From NCBI RefSeq assembly GCF_052857255.1, contig NC_135505.1:140714343-140778342 (forward strand): a stretch of 64,000 nucleotides of DNA, in the 5' to 3' direction. Below, piece by piece: positions 46,521 to 58,400 of this stretch. The position numbers and the translations under genes are program-made. A model generated the notes under the pieces. It made no database searches, was not told the DNA's origin, and saw nothing but the letters and a program-made list of their open reading frames with translations. Position 1 is the first letter of the stretch, and each line of letters begins with the position of its first letter. Origin of the DNA: Amblyomma americanum (lineage: Eukaryota > Arthropoda > Arachnida > Ixodida > Ixodidae).

Positions 46521-47190
46521 GGTGCGCCATGAAGACCCCAGGCCACTGTATGGATCCATTAAAGCTACAACGTCATACGCTTAAGGCGGAACTTAAGAGT
46601 TCCTTCAAGTTTTTTTTTAAGAGAGGGGTAGGGGTAGGAAAGATAGCATGTGGCGGTCGACGACGCTGGGCCACGCAAAAGCCCACAATGCTATAAGGGT
46701 GTCTTTGGCGCCATTGGAGCACCGGTACAGGCCTGTAAGTTGCATCCATCCGGAGAGAGGTACTGGGCCGGTATTTGCTTGTAGTTAAGCTGTCGTTTGA
46801 GTGCCTGGACAAAAAAAAAAGGCAGCGGTACACCTTTCTTACACTGAATGCTCGAGCGATAGCTATTCTTGCGTCTGTTATGATTTAGCTGTTTTCTTTA
46901 TCTTTTGGCTTAATTTGTTGCTTGCGGCTTCTGTATGTACTCGGAATAAGTATTCAGCTTGCGAGGTTTAATGTTATATTAAGCTATTCTTGAATCACGG
47001 CGATTTTGGCAAACACCATCTTGTGGTTCGTGAAGTAGTTGGGTATGGTTTGCAGCTCGACTAGGGTCATCTTTGCAGGGATCACTTGCGAGGCCAAAAT
47101 TGGAGGTCATCATCGTATCATGCACATTCAGATTATCGTGGACAAGAAATTAGCCCCCCGTAGCAATTTGCACTTAAATTAATCGTTGGT

Positions 47191-47284
47191 AGCTCGGGAG
47201 CATGAACCTGGGACCTACAAGGCCCAACGCTAGGAGCGCCTTCCATCACCGGGCAGTGGCACATCGCCACTGAGCCAGGTGGGG
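47191..47284 (-). mobile_element. tRNA-related SINE head
   Basis: The - strand reads ccccacctggctcagtggcgatgtgccactg (A box) and, about 55 bases on, ggtcccaggttcatgctccc (B box). It abuts the dispersed repeat of the GTGACGTCATCAC family. Confidence 0.55.
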
Positions 47285-49090
47285 TATGAGGACTCCCAGA
47301 GGTACTTGAATGTAGAGAATGACCAACTGCGCATATATGGGAATTAACCCATTAACGCTATCGCGTCACACCCTCAAGGCAGAGCTTAAGTGTCCCTCCA
47401 ACTGTTTGCTTCTTAGTAGGACAAAAAGCCAGCCCATTTTAGGTGTTTGTAACATATTAGCAATTTTGAATATTTGGGGAGCTAAGCAGCAAATTCAATG
47501 ACCTCGTCACCGTTTTACCTTTTTTTTTTGCTATTCCAGTGACAAAAAAGCACCAACGTGCGAAGCGAGAGCGACACACATAATCCGGTGTAACAGAGTA
47601 GAGGAATCTATTGAAGAACAATAATGAAGGCTACTGTGGGAATCCTCCTCCCCATGGCGTGTATTCTGGATTTTCATTGATCGCATTTGTGATGATCTGC
47701 CACGGTGGTGTCAAACACTGAGTAAATGGGTGCAGATACCCTGGGTATTTGAGTGCCTCATTAGGTGTGTGTAGTCATATTGTGTTCAATAGTGAGAAAT
47801 TATCGTAATTTTGTCATGTTAGTTATGCTTCAATTATAGTTCATTAATAAATCCACCAGCTTTCTGCATTACAGACTCCGGTTTCAACGACAAGCGGGAA
47901 GTTGATAACTTTTGTTTGTTGTTTTGCCCGAGCAGTATCTTTTTTCTTATTGTATAAATCTATCTCGAGTGCACTTGAAATGCTTTTGACGGAAGTCTCC
48001 AAATTCAAAACTCTCAGAGATATCTCCTGAGTCAGAACAGACAATTCATACAGCGGATAAAGGTAGCGCATGCTCATTACACGAGCAAAATTTACAGCTA
48101 ATATATTTATACCAGTGAGGCAAACTACTGAAAAATATTTACAAAAGGGAATTCATTGTCTGCTACATACGAAAACCTCACTAAAGTTCAGAAACTTAAA
48201 ATAAAACGTACATGTTACAAGAGACCATAATATAATAAAGGCAAATTTTAAACTGCTACACTATCAGGGTTTCGAAGGATTACATTTATTTCGATGGGAA
48301 CTGAGAGAAGAGTGATAGAAGGCCTGATATTAGGTGTTTTTCAAATCTACATTTATTGCCCGCAAACCTAAGACGGAATTTTGTAGTTAAGCCTTGCTTT
48401 TCGCAGAAGTATTACTCTGGATTATATCCCATCTTTAAAATTCTCGTCCGCTAACGTTGCAGGTTTGCGTTCGTGGCGTATGCCAGGTACTGTCCCCATT
48501 TGGAGCTTATGTGAAAAACTATCGAAAAACCCTCTTTCCAAGCCACCGAAAAGAGCTTTCCGTCTGTCCTTTCAGCGATAAGTGACTACGAAACGAATAT
48601 GATGCGAGATTACTTTGAATACGAATAAGTGGAATTCAGTACGGAACGAGCTCCTGTGCGCTCAGACAGCTGCAATCAAATCGGCGTCTCACCTCCTTGA
48701 TTACGCGCTGAATCTCAACTAAGGTTAAAGCTGAGCATCCCCACCTACATGTCGGTGAGAAAACGCTCTGTGCATGAGTGTGTGTCATGCGGACTTGGTA
48801 ACGTTTTCTGATGCGGTGACCGCTGACGTCAGCAGTTACATGACCAAGCAGACACAAGCTGGGGACAGCAGTAATAAAATTCAGGGGGGAACTTTGTTGA
48901 CCTAAAGTGCGGTGAGGCGAAAGCATTTAGCGCGGTGTAGCTGCTTGTGTCACTGATGTGGTGTTAAGATGTTGACTAAGTACACAATTGTTTGTGGACC
49001 TTAAATGCTGGAGACACTGGAGGGCGTTTGGAAGGCATCCGTCTGATTAGACGCCTTTCCGCAAACCCTCTCCAGGATCCTAGACAGGGA
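47285..49090. other. Dispersed-repeat pieces, no gene seen
   Basis: 47285-47400 belongs to the CATATATGGG repeat family. 47955-48125 (ctatctcgagtgcacttgaaatg ... actctcagagatatctcc) is related to 53590-53760. No exon set was found. Confidence 0.45.
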
Positions 49091-49111
49091 GAACTACATA
49101 CACGTTGTCAG

Positions 49112-49210
49112 GAAGTAGCGTAGCCGTTAGCACGCTTAGCTGCAGACCGGAAGTATGGTGGTTCGAATCCCATCGTGTACAAAGATTTTTTGTAGAGAAA
49201 GCTACATTGG
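49112..49210 (+). mobile_element. tRNA-related SINE head, further type
   Basis: gtagcgtagccgttagcacgcttagctgcagaccgg (A box) and tggttcgaatccc (B box). The 5' and 3' ends do not pair as an acceptor stem, so this is not called as a tRNA gene. Confidence 0.55.
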
Positions 49211-49617
49211 ACACGAACTAGCAGATTCGCCGTGCTCACACCACGCCACGTGACCAACCACGTGACGAACCACGTGACAACAACTAGTCAGACAACCAGA
49301 CTAACCTGGACTGGCTATCAAGATTGACCAAGGCTAACTAAGCTATGCCTAAGCTTTCGCTGCGTATATACTGGCATAGCAGAGCTAAGCCACTGCCAAT
49401 TTTTCTTATCGAGTTGCTGAAGAGCGTGACATTAGACGGACCGGCTCGTGGCCGCGAGTATGAGCCATTAAAGGCTTTCGCCTTAATACTGCCGACAACG
49501 GGACAAACAAGGTATGTGGGCGAGTGCATGCGCACGTGTGAACGGGAATGTGTGCGGGTTGTGTGTGCGGTGTTAGTGGTGGCAACGCCCGCAAGGGGCT
49601 TCCTCAAGGGAGCATGA

Positions 49618-49872
49618 TGATGATGATGGATTTTTATGGCGCAAGGGCGGCTATGGCCAAAGAGCGCGATGTCACAACGTATTTTTTCTTTTTCTCAAGG
49701 TGGGGTCACAGACCCATTTCCCAAGCATTTCACCCTAAATAAGCCGAGCACCAGACCAGGGGAAAGCTTGTACCCATTTTATCACCGGTGGGTACCCGGC
49801 GGCACTGGAGATCGAACCCCGCACCTCCCGCATACGAGGCGGATGCTCAACCACTTGGCCACCGCTGCGGTA
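49618..49872 (-). mobile_element. Full-length SINE (AGCCGAGCACCAG type)
   Basis: The - strand runs from gcagcggtggccaagtggttgagc (A box) and ggggttcgatctcc (B box) to a short (CAT)n tail. Perfect 14-bp target-site duplication CAAGGGAGCATGAT at 49604-49617 and 49873-49886. Confidence 0.94.
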
Positions 49873-49886
49873 CAAGGGAGCATGAT

Positions 49887-52200
49887 AACTCGAAGACGAG
49901 TTGCATGAATGGAGTTGTGCTTGAGGCTCACGCGCTCTTCTCTCCAATTGGCAGACCTTTGCCGAGCTTTCAAGTACAGTTGTTGTAAAACACTGCCGTA
50001 CATAGGACACAAAGCAAACGGAACATTGAAAAAGCCATATTCTGCATCCAAGCAGCAACATTCGTAGGCGGCAGAATCAGTGGCAGCCAACCTGGTGTGT
50101 AGCCGTCACTTTGCAGCAGAAAATATTTTAGGCTTTTTAAGCACCGTTAACAGGTTGTAAACAGATGCGTACGATGTGCATGTGAGCGTTTTAGAGTGGT
50201 GTCTTCATCCATGTCAACGACCTGCGCTGCTGCAGGAGCATTAAACCTTGCTTGCCGTTTGAGATAATAGCAATAAAACACCTTCAGCAAAGCCTTCAGC
50301 GGATGCAAGGACAAGCATTCAGGTGAATGCTCCGTTGACTCGGCGAGGGAGAGCTGAGCGGCTCTTCGCGACATGAAGCTCTATGTCGTTATCACGCCTC
50401 AAGTGATCAATTTAGGGTTCTGATATGTCCTTTGAAGCTTTGGCCAAACCATAGCGTCGTCTTTCCACTCCTTTACAACGATATCAACCGAAACACAGCC
50501 TGTCGGAACCGAACCATCAGACGCAGCAGCCGTCGCGACGAAACGCGCACCAAGCAGTCAGGAGGCGTGTAATGGCGGCGTGATAAAAAATGGCAGCCCC
50601 CATGATACGCCACTGTAAAGCGTCTAAAGCGTTACAAAACATCTTCAAATGGTGAAATTTCGGTGTCCAAGACGCGCACCGAGCGAGCGTCTTCACGTAA
50701 CAAGCAATGCCCACCTCTCAATAAACAGCAGTCGATGGTCCAGACAGGCGATAACATAGATAACAAAAAAAATGAACATAACCCACCTCAGTACGTGATT
50801 GTGCGTTCCCGGAAGCTCAGCCGGTGCTGACGCGTAGTTCCATTTCGGCCGTCATTCACGGGCGAAGCGATATGGCTGGCAGCGAATCTACCTTGCAACA
50901 CAAAAAGCCAGTAGACAACTCGCGAGGAGCGGCTTATCATCACGGGTTTCGCACCGACTGCCTTTCCGCCTGCTAGGAAAGACATAGCGGCACAGGCACA
51001 AGCGGCATTAGTCGAGCACCTGATGGCTTCCGCTGCTTATAACGCTGCTTGCAATCGGGTATAGGTAGTTCTTCGCTGCGCACATAATTTGTTCTGCACA
51101 CACAGCTCTGCTTTGAGTGGTTTTGGGGACAAAATGAATAAAATAGTCGTGTACACTTGCCGTATGTGGACGATTAAGTTGGATTTCGATGAAAACGTAA
51201 TCCACAAGAGAACACGCCCGACGACAGCGACACATCCGTGCACACAGTTGTTTGCAGCCCGAATGATTTTCCGCCGTCTCGAGGTAAAATGGGTAAAACG
51301 TGAAACAGAAACCCATTTCACGGTCGTATATTTACCGCTCGCATCTTGCCATGTGTAGCTTGGTCTGGCACCGAAGACCACCGAGGGCAATTGGTTTATA
51401 AGCTTAAATTCTCTACTCGGGCTTTAAAGCCTTATTGTTATCGTGAAAACAAAACCGAAACCTTAATGCTTTGTCCATACACGCCGCATCTCCCACCAAA
51501 TAGTATGTGGCACACTTTTCGAATAATAATTAAAATTTTTCCTGGCATAGCATCTCTTTGTGTGTTTTCGTGTTTAAAAAAAACTGGTATGGGTCAAATA
51601 AGCGCGTCATCGGCTCCGAAACATCAGGTGTGTGCGGAGGAACGAAAAAATATTGCCTTTTGTGATTGTTGCCTCGCAGCACTTTTTCACGTGAATGCAA
51701 ACTGCAAGGATATAAATGGCAGACGTTATTCGCGCAGAGGGCAATGCTCATCGAGACTGTATTAATGGTGCCTTTACGAGATGGGCACATCCTTGAATTC
51801 TCACACCCGTCTTTCCCCCTTTATTTCCAGAACGTTGTAAAGACAAATATAGAATCACTGATGAAATGCTTCTGAATTAAGCTCGTTGGACAGTAACGAT
51901 CGAAAGACGGAATGGAATTGCCTCGAACGATTCCTTCAAGTGAGAGCGTGTTCACTTGATGTATCACAATTTGCGGGCACACCTTACTTCAATAATGGCT
52001 GCCTTTCCCCGCTTCACTCGTTATCATTAATTATTATTGAATTGTATTCACAATATACGTCACGGTATGACGAAAATGAGCTTTTCAAGGCTTCCAAAAA
52101 CAACATACAGGAGGGTGTTGCATTGTCTTCACACAATATTTTTTTTAATTCCCAAAGAGCGAAGCAGGTGGAGGACTTTAGCCATAGTAGCATAGCTTTA
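49887..52200. other. No gene identified
   Basis: Frames of 102-139 codons at 51008-51316, 51037-51390 (both -) and 51346-51765 (+) overlap each other and show no family motif. 50020-50110 is related to 53860-53930 (attcgtaggcggcagaatcagt). No splice-linked exon set was found. Confidence 0.4.
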
Positions 52201-52596
52201 GACTAAACTATCTATAGACTATAAGGCTCTTATAGAGTAGTTTATAGGTGATCTATAAATTGTCTATAGACGAAAAGAAATTAAGGCTGATATAGACATA
52301 GGCTGCAGTCTATAGACTGTCTATAGAAAAAAAAATTAACGCTGTTATAGACTTATGCTACAGATAGTCTATAGACCCTATATAGACAATAGAATATAGA
52401 CTAAACTATCTATAGACTATAAGGCTCTTATAGAGTAGTTTATAGGTGATCTATAAATTGTCTATAGACGAAAAGAAATTAAGGCTGATATAGACATAGG
52501 CTGCAGTCTATAGACTGTCTATAGAAAAAAAAATTAACGCTGTTATAGACTTATGCTACAGATAGTCTATAGACCCTATATAGACAATAGAATATA
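52201..52596. repeat. Perfect tandem duplication, 2 x 198 bp, of TCTATAGAC-rich sequence
   Basis: 52201-52398 and 52399-52596 are identical by eye, including a 9-A run. The unit itself is made of TCTATAGAC-type palindromes at irregular spacing. Confidence 0.93.
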
Positions 52597-52785
52597 GACT
52601 ATCTACAGAAGAAAGAAAATTAAGGCGCTTATTGGCTTTAGTCTATGATAGTCTATAGGCAAAAGAAAATTAAGGCTCCTATAGACTGCAATGTATAGGT
52701 GGTCTATAGAGTGTCTATAGACAGAAAAGTGTAAAGGGTGGCTATAGTCTATAAGAGTCAACAGAAACTCTATAGACCACTTTAT
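52597..52785. repeat. TCTATAGAC palindrome-rich repeat, continuation
   Basis: GTCTATAG-type words continue at irregular spacing up to about 52785. Confidence 0.8.
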
Positions 52786-52792
52786 GACAACA

Positions 52793-52850
52793 CCACGATA
52801 TGTGAGATTGTGATGCGTTATTTCCTTCCCTCGAAACCAATTTTCAATTT
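52793..52850 (+). mobile_element. SINE 3'-end scrap, second subfamily
   Basis: cgatatgtgagattgtgatgcgttatttccttccctcgaaaccaattttc matches the ends of the SINEs at 8793-9112 and 18265-18528. Confidence 0.65.
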
Positions 52851-54015
52851 TTGCAATCAATGGCAGGATGCCTTTTTACTTACGGGAACAATTGTTCTTT
52901 AACAAGATTGAGTTGCTAGTGTCGACAACATACGTGCGTACAGTACACTGTCCATCTAGACACTCCCTGCTTCGTCTTCCTCTCTCCCTCCCAAGGGTTA
53001 TTTGCAGCCCTCCTCGCCAGGGTTCTCAGACGACTACTCTCTTTCCGCCACGCGTGTTTGCCGAGCATTGCGTGGCGGAGGCATGCAAACAACCATGGGG
53101 TCATTTGAGTGAGTGATCATCATGAATGTTTCCTTACATGGTAACCGACTGCGAACGAATCATATGTTTCATTTCTATGTCTGAGCAGAGGAATTTTCAT
53201 TGAATCCTTGACTACATCGAAAACCATGCATGTCTTCGACCGCGAGGTGCTTCAAGCTTCAGTGAAGATTTAACACGACATGTTTTGTATGCTTGGTTCA
53301 CCATACTTTTCTTTACGCTGCTGAAATCGGGAGTACCTCTGCGCAGGTATACTGACTTCCAAAGCGCCCTATTACGTCCGTGCAGCTTGTCGCTTTTAGA
53401 TGCTCATGTATTATCATGACTTTTCAATTTTAACTATATGGTGCAAATTGTATTTTCGTAATTATTTAATAGACGTAATTTTAGCATTTCTACAATGTAT
53501 GGGCGCGCAGCAACGAAATTCTGGAAGTTGATCATTTTGCCCATGTTCTACATCATGACCATTTTATGGTGCCTTCATGTACAAATCGATCTCGAGTACT
53601 CCAGAAATTATTAATTAGAGAACACAAAGTTCAGCACTCTCAGAGATACCTCCAGAGGTAAAACAGGAGCGTTTAAAGTGCAATGCATAAAGCAAACAAA
53701 TGTGGCTCATAATACAAGAGCGCAAGCTACAATTCTTTGTGTGTCAGTGAAGCAAACTATCGAAAAGGCTTTACGTAACTTTACGTTGTAGGTAAGTAAA
53801 TTTTCCCTCTAGTGTTGACAAGTGCAATTTCTTGCGCACGATATTCGTACAGAGGACTCGAAGCATTAAGGACATTGAACAAGCGATGCTCAGAAGCAAA
53901 GCTGCAATATTCGTAGGCAGCAGAATAAGTAAGAATCGGGCTGCTGTGAAGCCCTGGCTCTCATTGTCACTTCTTTCACTTCCAGAAGACGAAGAACGCG
54001 GAAGCTATAGGGAAG
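52851..54015. other. Dispersed-repeat pieces, no gene seen
   Basis: 53590-53760 is related to 47955-48125 (atctcgagtactccagaaatt ... cactctcagagatacctcc). 53860-53930 is related to 50020-50110. Short frames only. Confidence 0.45.
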
Positions 54016-54347
54016 TTGCGCTAAAGTTTGCGGTGCCGATTGCAGCGCCATAACACACTGCCTAGCGAGAAGAGCAAACAGTTTTGGGTAGTACTCTTAG
54101 TACTTTTCCGCACCACCTTCAGGCGCTTATTGGCGTGAGCCTCCGCGCTCTGTTGAAGGCGCACGTGCCGTGCGTCAGCTATCTGGGCTACGCCGAGAGA
54201 AGCTAGGCAATGAATGCTGTCAGCCAAACGCGGGTGTCTAATCGCGCAGAATGTGTTCTCGCGTTTGCAGGAGCCCAAGCGGCTGAAAAAGCAGTTTTGA
54301 GTCACCGAATGGAATAATTGCAGGGCCACCTTGGCAGCGCAGGTTCC
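54016..54347. repeat. Dispersed repeat copy 2 (first copy at 23878-24207)
   Basis: About 90% identical to copy 1, in the same orientation. The - strand frame is open through the shared part. Confidence 0.8.
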
Positions 54348-54867
54348 TTATATAATCTTGTGACAATGGAAATAATTAATGCAGGTCTACCCCTTTGGGC
54401 GGATGCAACTCAAGAAAGAAACGGCCTAGCCAATGGTTGCGACATACTGACATGACCTCGCGATCAGTCGTCTTGCACAGAGGTTTACCTCGGCATCATA
54501 ACAGTGTAAGCCGATGGCATTTGGATGGAAGGAGCACTTGTAATATTATAACTGCGTGAAGAAGACAGGACAACCAGCAGAGGCACCAACAGGAATGCAC
54601 AAACCGCTTTGTGTGTTCTTTTTCGTGCCTCGTATTGTCTTCCTGTCTCCTTCGCGCGGTTTTATATGCCAGCTAGCCCAACTTCATGCCTTACTTAAGG
54701 AGCATTTGCAGTTAATCCTTTTGCACCTTCCAACCACCTGAGAGGTCATGTTGGCATGTGCAAGACAGTTCACCAAGATATAATGAAAGTCGGTCGATGC
54801 CATTGATCGGAAAGCCTCCCTTCAGGACCATGTGTCCCTTCTTTATTAAGCACCCTTACAAAAATTT

Positions 54868-55110
54868 TAGACAGTCTATAGATATAGACATCTGTCTATA
54901 AAGTTTCTAGATTCTATATGGACCAACCCTAGAGAACAATCTCTAGGCAATACAAATCCTTTAGACAGTCTAATAGACAACCTATAGATTTATGGTCATA
55001 CACTTTTAGTATACTTTTGTTTGTACACAGTCTACAGACTTTTAATAGACAAACATAAGTATCTATAGAAAGGCAATAGAGTCTATAAGAAGTCTCCAGG
55101 CAGTCTATAG
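54868..55110. repeat. TCTATAGAC-type repeat at the 3' end of the IR gene
   Basis: acagtctatagatatagacatctgtctata ... ggcagtctatagacc. Same motif family as 52201-52785. It covers the probable 3' UTR of the IR gene. Confidence 0.75.
55041..55046 (-). terminator. Possible variant polyadenylation signal of the IR gene
   Basis: ATTAAA on the - strand lies about 113 bases past the IR stop, inside a TCTATAGAC-type repeat. No AATAAA is seen closer to the stop. Confidence 0.3.
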
Positions 55111-55158
55111 ACCATTTTCATAAGGGCTGCATCCGACGGTAGTTGCAATCCCTGCTGC

Positions 55159-55429
55159 TTATGCGAGGATTCTCTTCCCTTCGAGCTGTCGGCAAGAGCA
55201 ACACTTGTGGGCGGCCAACTCGAGGAGGAGGACACCAAGTGCAGCGGCCAGTGAGCACAGCAGGACGAGGAAAGCAGCTCGCAGGTCTTCCAGGTGGAGC
55301 ACTTCGTACTGGCCAGCCGCCGAGCGTCCGCCGCTTCCTCCGCTGTGATCGAGGAAGCAAGTGGCCGGCTTGCGGAATATCTCGTGCGGGAGCATGAAGG
55401 GCACGGCGGCTTCCTGCAACCAGCGGATC
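55159..55429 (-). CDS. IR exon g: end of S2, last membrane helix, stop
   Basis: Acceptor tttctttgatag. One base completes an Arg split across the intron, then 89 codons lead to TAA. IRWLQEAAVPFMLPHEIF closes S2. LHLEDLRAAFLVLL and the following Leu/Ala run form the last helix, followed by a short cytoplasmic tail with a C-C-x-C motif. Confidence 0.9.
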
Positions 55430-58400
55430 CTATCAAAGAAAGGAAAGACATATAGTGCTTATTAATGCTACCGCATTTAGATTGGCGTCATGCAGTTTCT
55501 GGTTTCTCCGAAGCGGAATGCCATGATAGGTCGAGAGAGGCCACGTGACTTTGTGACGTCATCACAACCGGCCTTGATGAGCCATCCTTTTAGTAGAGAG
55601 AGGTCATGAAACATTGTTACATCATCACAACCTGCCTACCGTGCAGGTGGCAGCGCTGAACACCGGATTGTGGGTAACTGCCCTCCCCCCCCCCGTGGCA
55701 GGTTGCATGAGGACCCAGTCATTATAAAGTTGCCCACCCATAAAAATTCCAAAGAACTACGGAAATTTTGAAAGCAGACCCACCCCAGAAAAGGGATTAA
55801 GGTTAATAAGTGGTGATTATTAGAAATATTTAGGTAGAAGAGTGGATCAGATTAGTATAACCCTCATGAGGAAATGGAATCTTCTTCAACATCATAGAAG
55901 TTGATGACTGATGCATACCATGTAGTGCTAAGGGAACCGGTTCCAACCGCAGTTTTGGCGACAAAATCACAAGAACTTTATCACTCATCGTACATATCCC
56001 CATAGCATTCAATAAAGGCTGTCGCATTTTCTTCTTTAATTATGTGGTTCAGAAGGCCCCCAAGTTTTTCTGACAGGCAACGAGAAAGGCACTCAGTTTG
56101 GTGAACATGGGTGTGATTTGTTGCAGCCAAATTCACATATTAATTCCAAAGATTCCGTAGCAAGCGTGCGTATTAACATTACCTTTACAGACCAAAAAAA
56201 AGTTTTGACACTAATAAGCATACGACTATTTTCTCAAAATTTTAGTCCGAAAATTTGCGGATCCTCACTAACGCTTTAGACATTCTGTCCCAGCTAATGA
56301 CCCTTAGCCATAAAGTATCGCAAGGTCTCATTTCATGTGCATGGTTTTTCCTAATATTATATTAATGATTAGACGAATTCGCCACGCAAAAGATTTGATT
56401 AAGAAACGCCAAAGAATGAAAGGATCAAATCCCCCAGACAGAAAAGAATAGCCTCACTAGATAAGGTTCTAGCCTTAAACGTTCCAAGGTTCAGTTTTCG
56501 ATGGCGGTCTGTGCCTGTCTGTTTATAGCGACCTGAATAATTTTATGAAGATATCGTACGCATTTGAGCGTTGGATATGTGTAATATATGAAAATGTAAA
56601 AAAGGAAGAGTGGACATAAAACAACAGAGATACTAAGAAGCAGAGTGGCACATTATAGTTTCCATCTCTCCTGGAGTAGTAAAATAATGTACTTTTGGCA
56701 GTCGTCGCCTCCCACCTTCGGTCCATGGCTGTGACGAGGCGGGGGTCGAGGCGCTTGTTCATGTACCAGCGGAAGTCGGCCGTCTCCACTCGCTGGCGCG
56801 ACACGTGGAAGAAGGCGGGCTGCAGGGCGTCACAGAAGGGTGCCACGAAAACCCTGTTACCCGTGGCGTCCATGATGATGATCACTTCGCCGGCCACCAC
56901 CTGACGCAGGGTGCGCTCCGAGTAGATCACGCTCTGCGGTAGCTCGCCGCGCATGCTCACGATGCGGTCGTGCAGGGCACGGTACGAGTCCAGGCCGGAC
57001 AGCTGCGCCATCGAAGGAGTGGCCAGGAGAGAAATAGTGACATAATCCAGGATGGCCACTAATGGAATGAGAACATGACTTTACGGGTTTGTGACATAGT
57101 TTCTGGATGTGTGTACATTAATGGCTCTATGTGCATATTGAAGGGTGCACTCATCTAAAGAAGAGAAATGTGGCTCGAAAAGACACACACACACACTGAC
57201 TAACAGAGGTCAAGACAACACTTTACTGCTACTACCATTTATGAGCAGGGCTAAAGAATGTCTTACGGCCACCTTGCAATGATTATCATGCTTGCTTGTG
57301 CTCTCCACGAGAAATTTTGAGTGCAAATGTTTTATTTTCCAGCAAATACATAACTCCTCCCAGTGGCTTTGGTACTTCGTATTCTAATTGTGTCCCTGTT
57401 CGGGCCAGAATCTCCTTCTTAAGTATGGTCAGACGTTCACATATCTGTATCGAGCGCTGAAATGGCAGGACGTTGGTGATGCAGTTGTCACGCTTTTCTA
57501 AATTTGACATTGCTTGTGATACAAAAAATTCATCGCACATTTAGATTATTACTTTTATTTCTCTTGTCTCCATGCCCGCTCGCCTTCGTCGGTACATTCA
57601 GGTGCAGTGATGGACCCGTGTAAAAGTCAGTCCACCTCAGTCTGCACGTCTGCTTATCCTGGTATGGTATTTGGGGTGGAACATCCCGAGGCTGCAGATG
57701 GGCCGTGACAAACGCTGTAACGGAAGGCTCCGGACTATTTGCCCCCTGTGGTTAATAACGTGCATTGAGTTCACACAACCCGACGCGTTGACTTAGTGGA
57801 TAGAGCGCTCGGCTTCTTAGCCTGATGACTCGGGTGCAATCCCGGCAGCGGCAGTGGCGTTTCTGCTGAGGCGCAGCGAAAACATACCTGCAAGCTTTTC
57901 ATGATATGACAAGTCAGCCACTATCGTCAGAAAACTTTATTCACGATAAAATATTCCCTCTTAGCTTAGGGCTTTTGTATGCAACCACCGCGTAACATTT
58001 GGTGCGCTATTGGCACGATTTATAGAAGTGCGCTGAGTACTGTACCAAGTAGCTTTGCAACAAGCCCTACCTTCAACATGTTCATCAGAGGCGTGGCCGT
58101 CAGTGTGATTGGGCGGATGGGGGGCCGCTTTTCCAGCATCTGCTCCAAGGTGTCGATGCGGGGCGCCGGAGAACGGATCAGCAGGGCAGCTTTAACCTGC
58201 GCCCGGCCAGCGTAAGTGTGAGAACAGATTTAAATGGAGTCCTGGCTGCACGTGTTTACAAGATATACGACCAAGCTCCTTACCGGACTCCAGATTCCCG
58301 CCCAGCGTATAGGCTTGAAGAACTGAGAACCACACCTGTACCGCATTATCGAATAGCATTGCAGTCTTCGGCTCATTCGTTTTATTCCTGGGCACAGTGT

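Noticed and set aside
49112..49210. tRNA gene candidate with A and B boxes
   Set aside because: No acceptor-stem pairing and sequence continues as a repeat; better read as a SINE head.
51008..51765. Overlapping frames of 102-139 codons on both strands
   Set aside because: They contradict each other, have no motif, and have no splice-linked partners.
56523..57059. Full-length 178-codon frame as a single-exon gene
   Set aside because: Only 56716-57002 is homologous to IRs; both flanks are read-through into introns at good splice sites.
57286..57540. 84-codon - strand frame inside an IR intron
   Set aside because: Reads somewhat protein-like (FQRSIQICERLTILKKEIL), but no family or splice partner was recognised, and it does not fit the IR frame.
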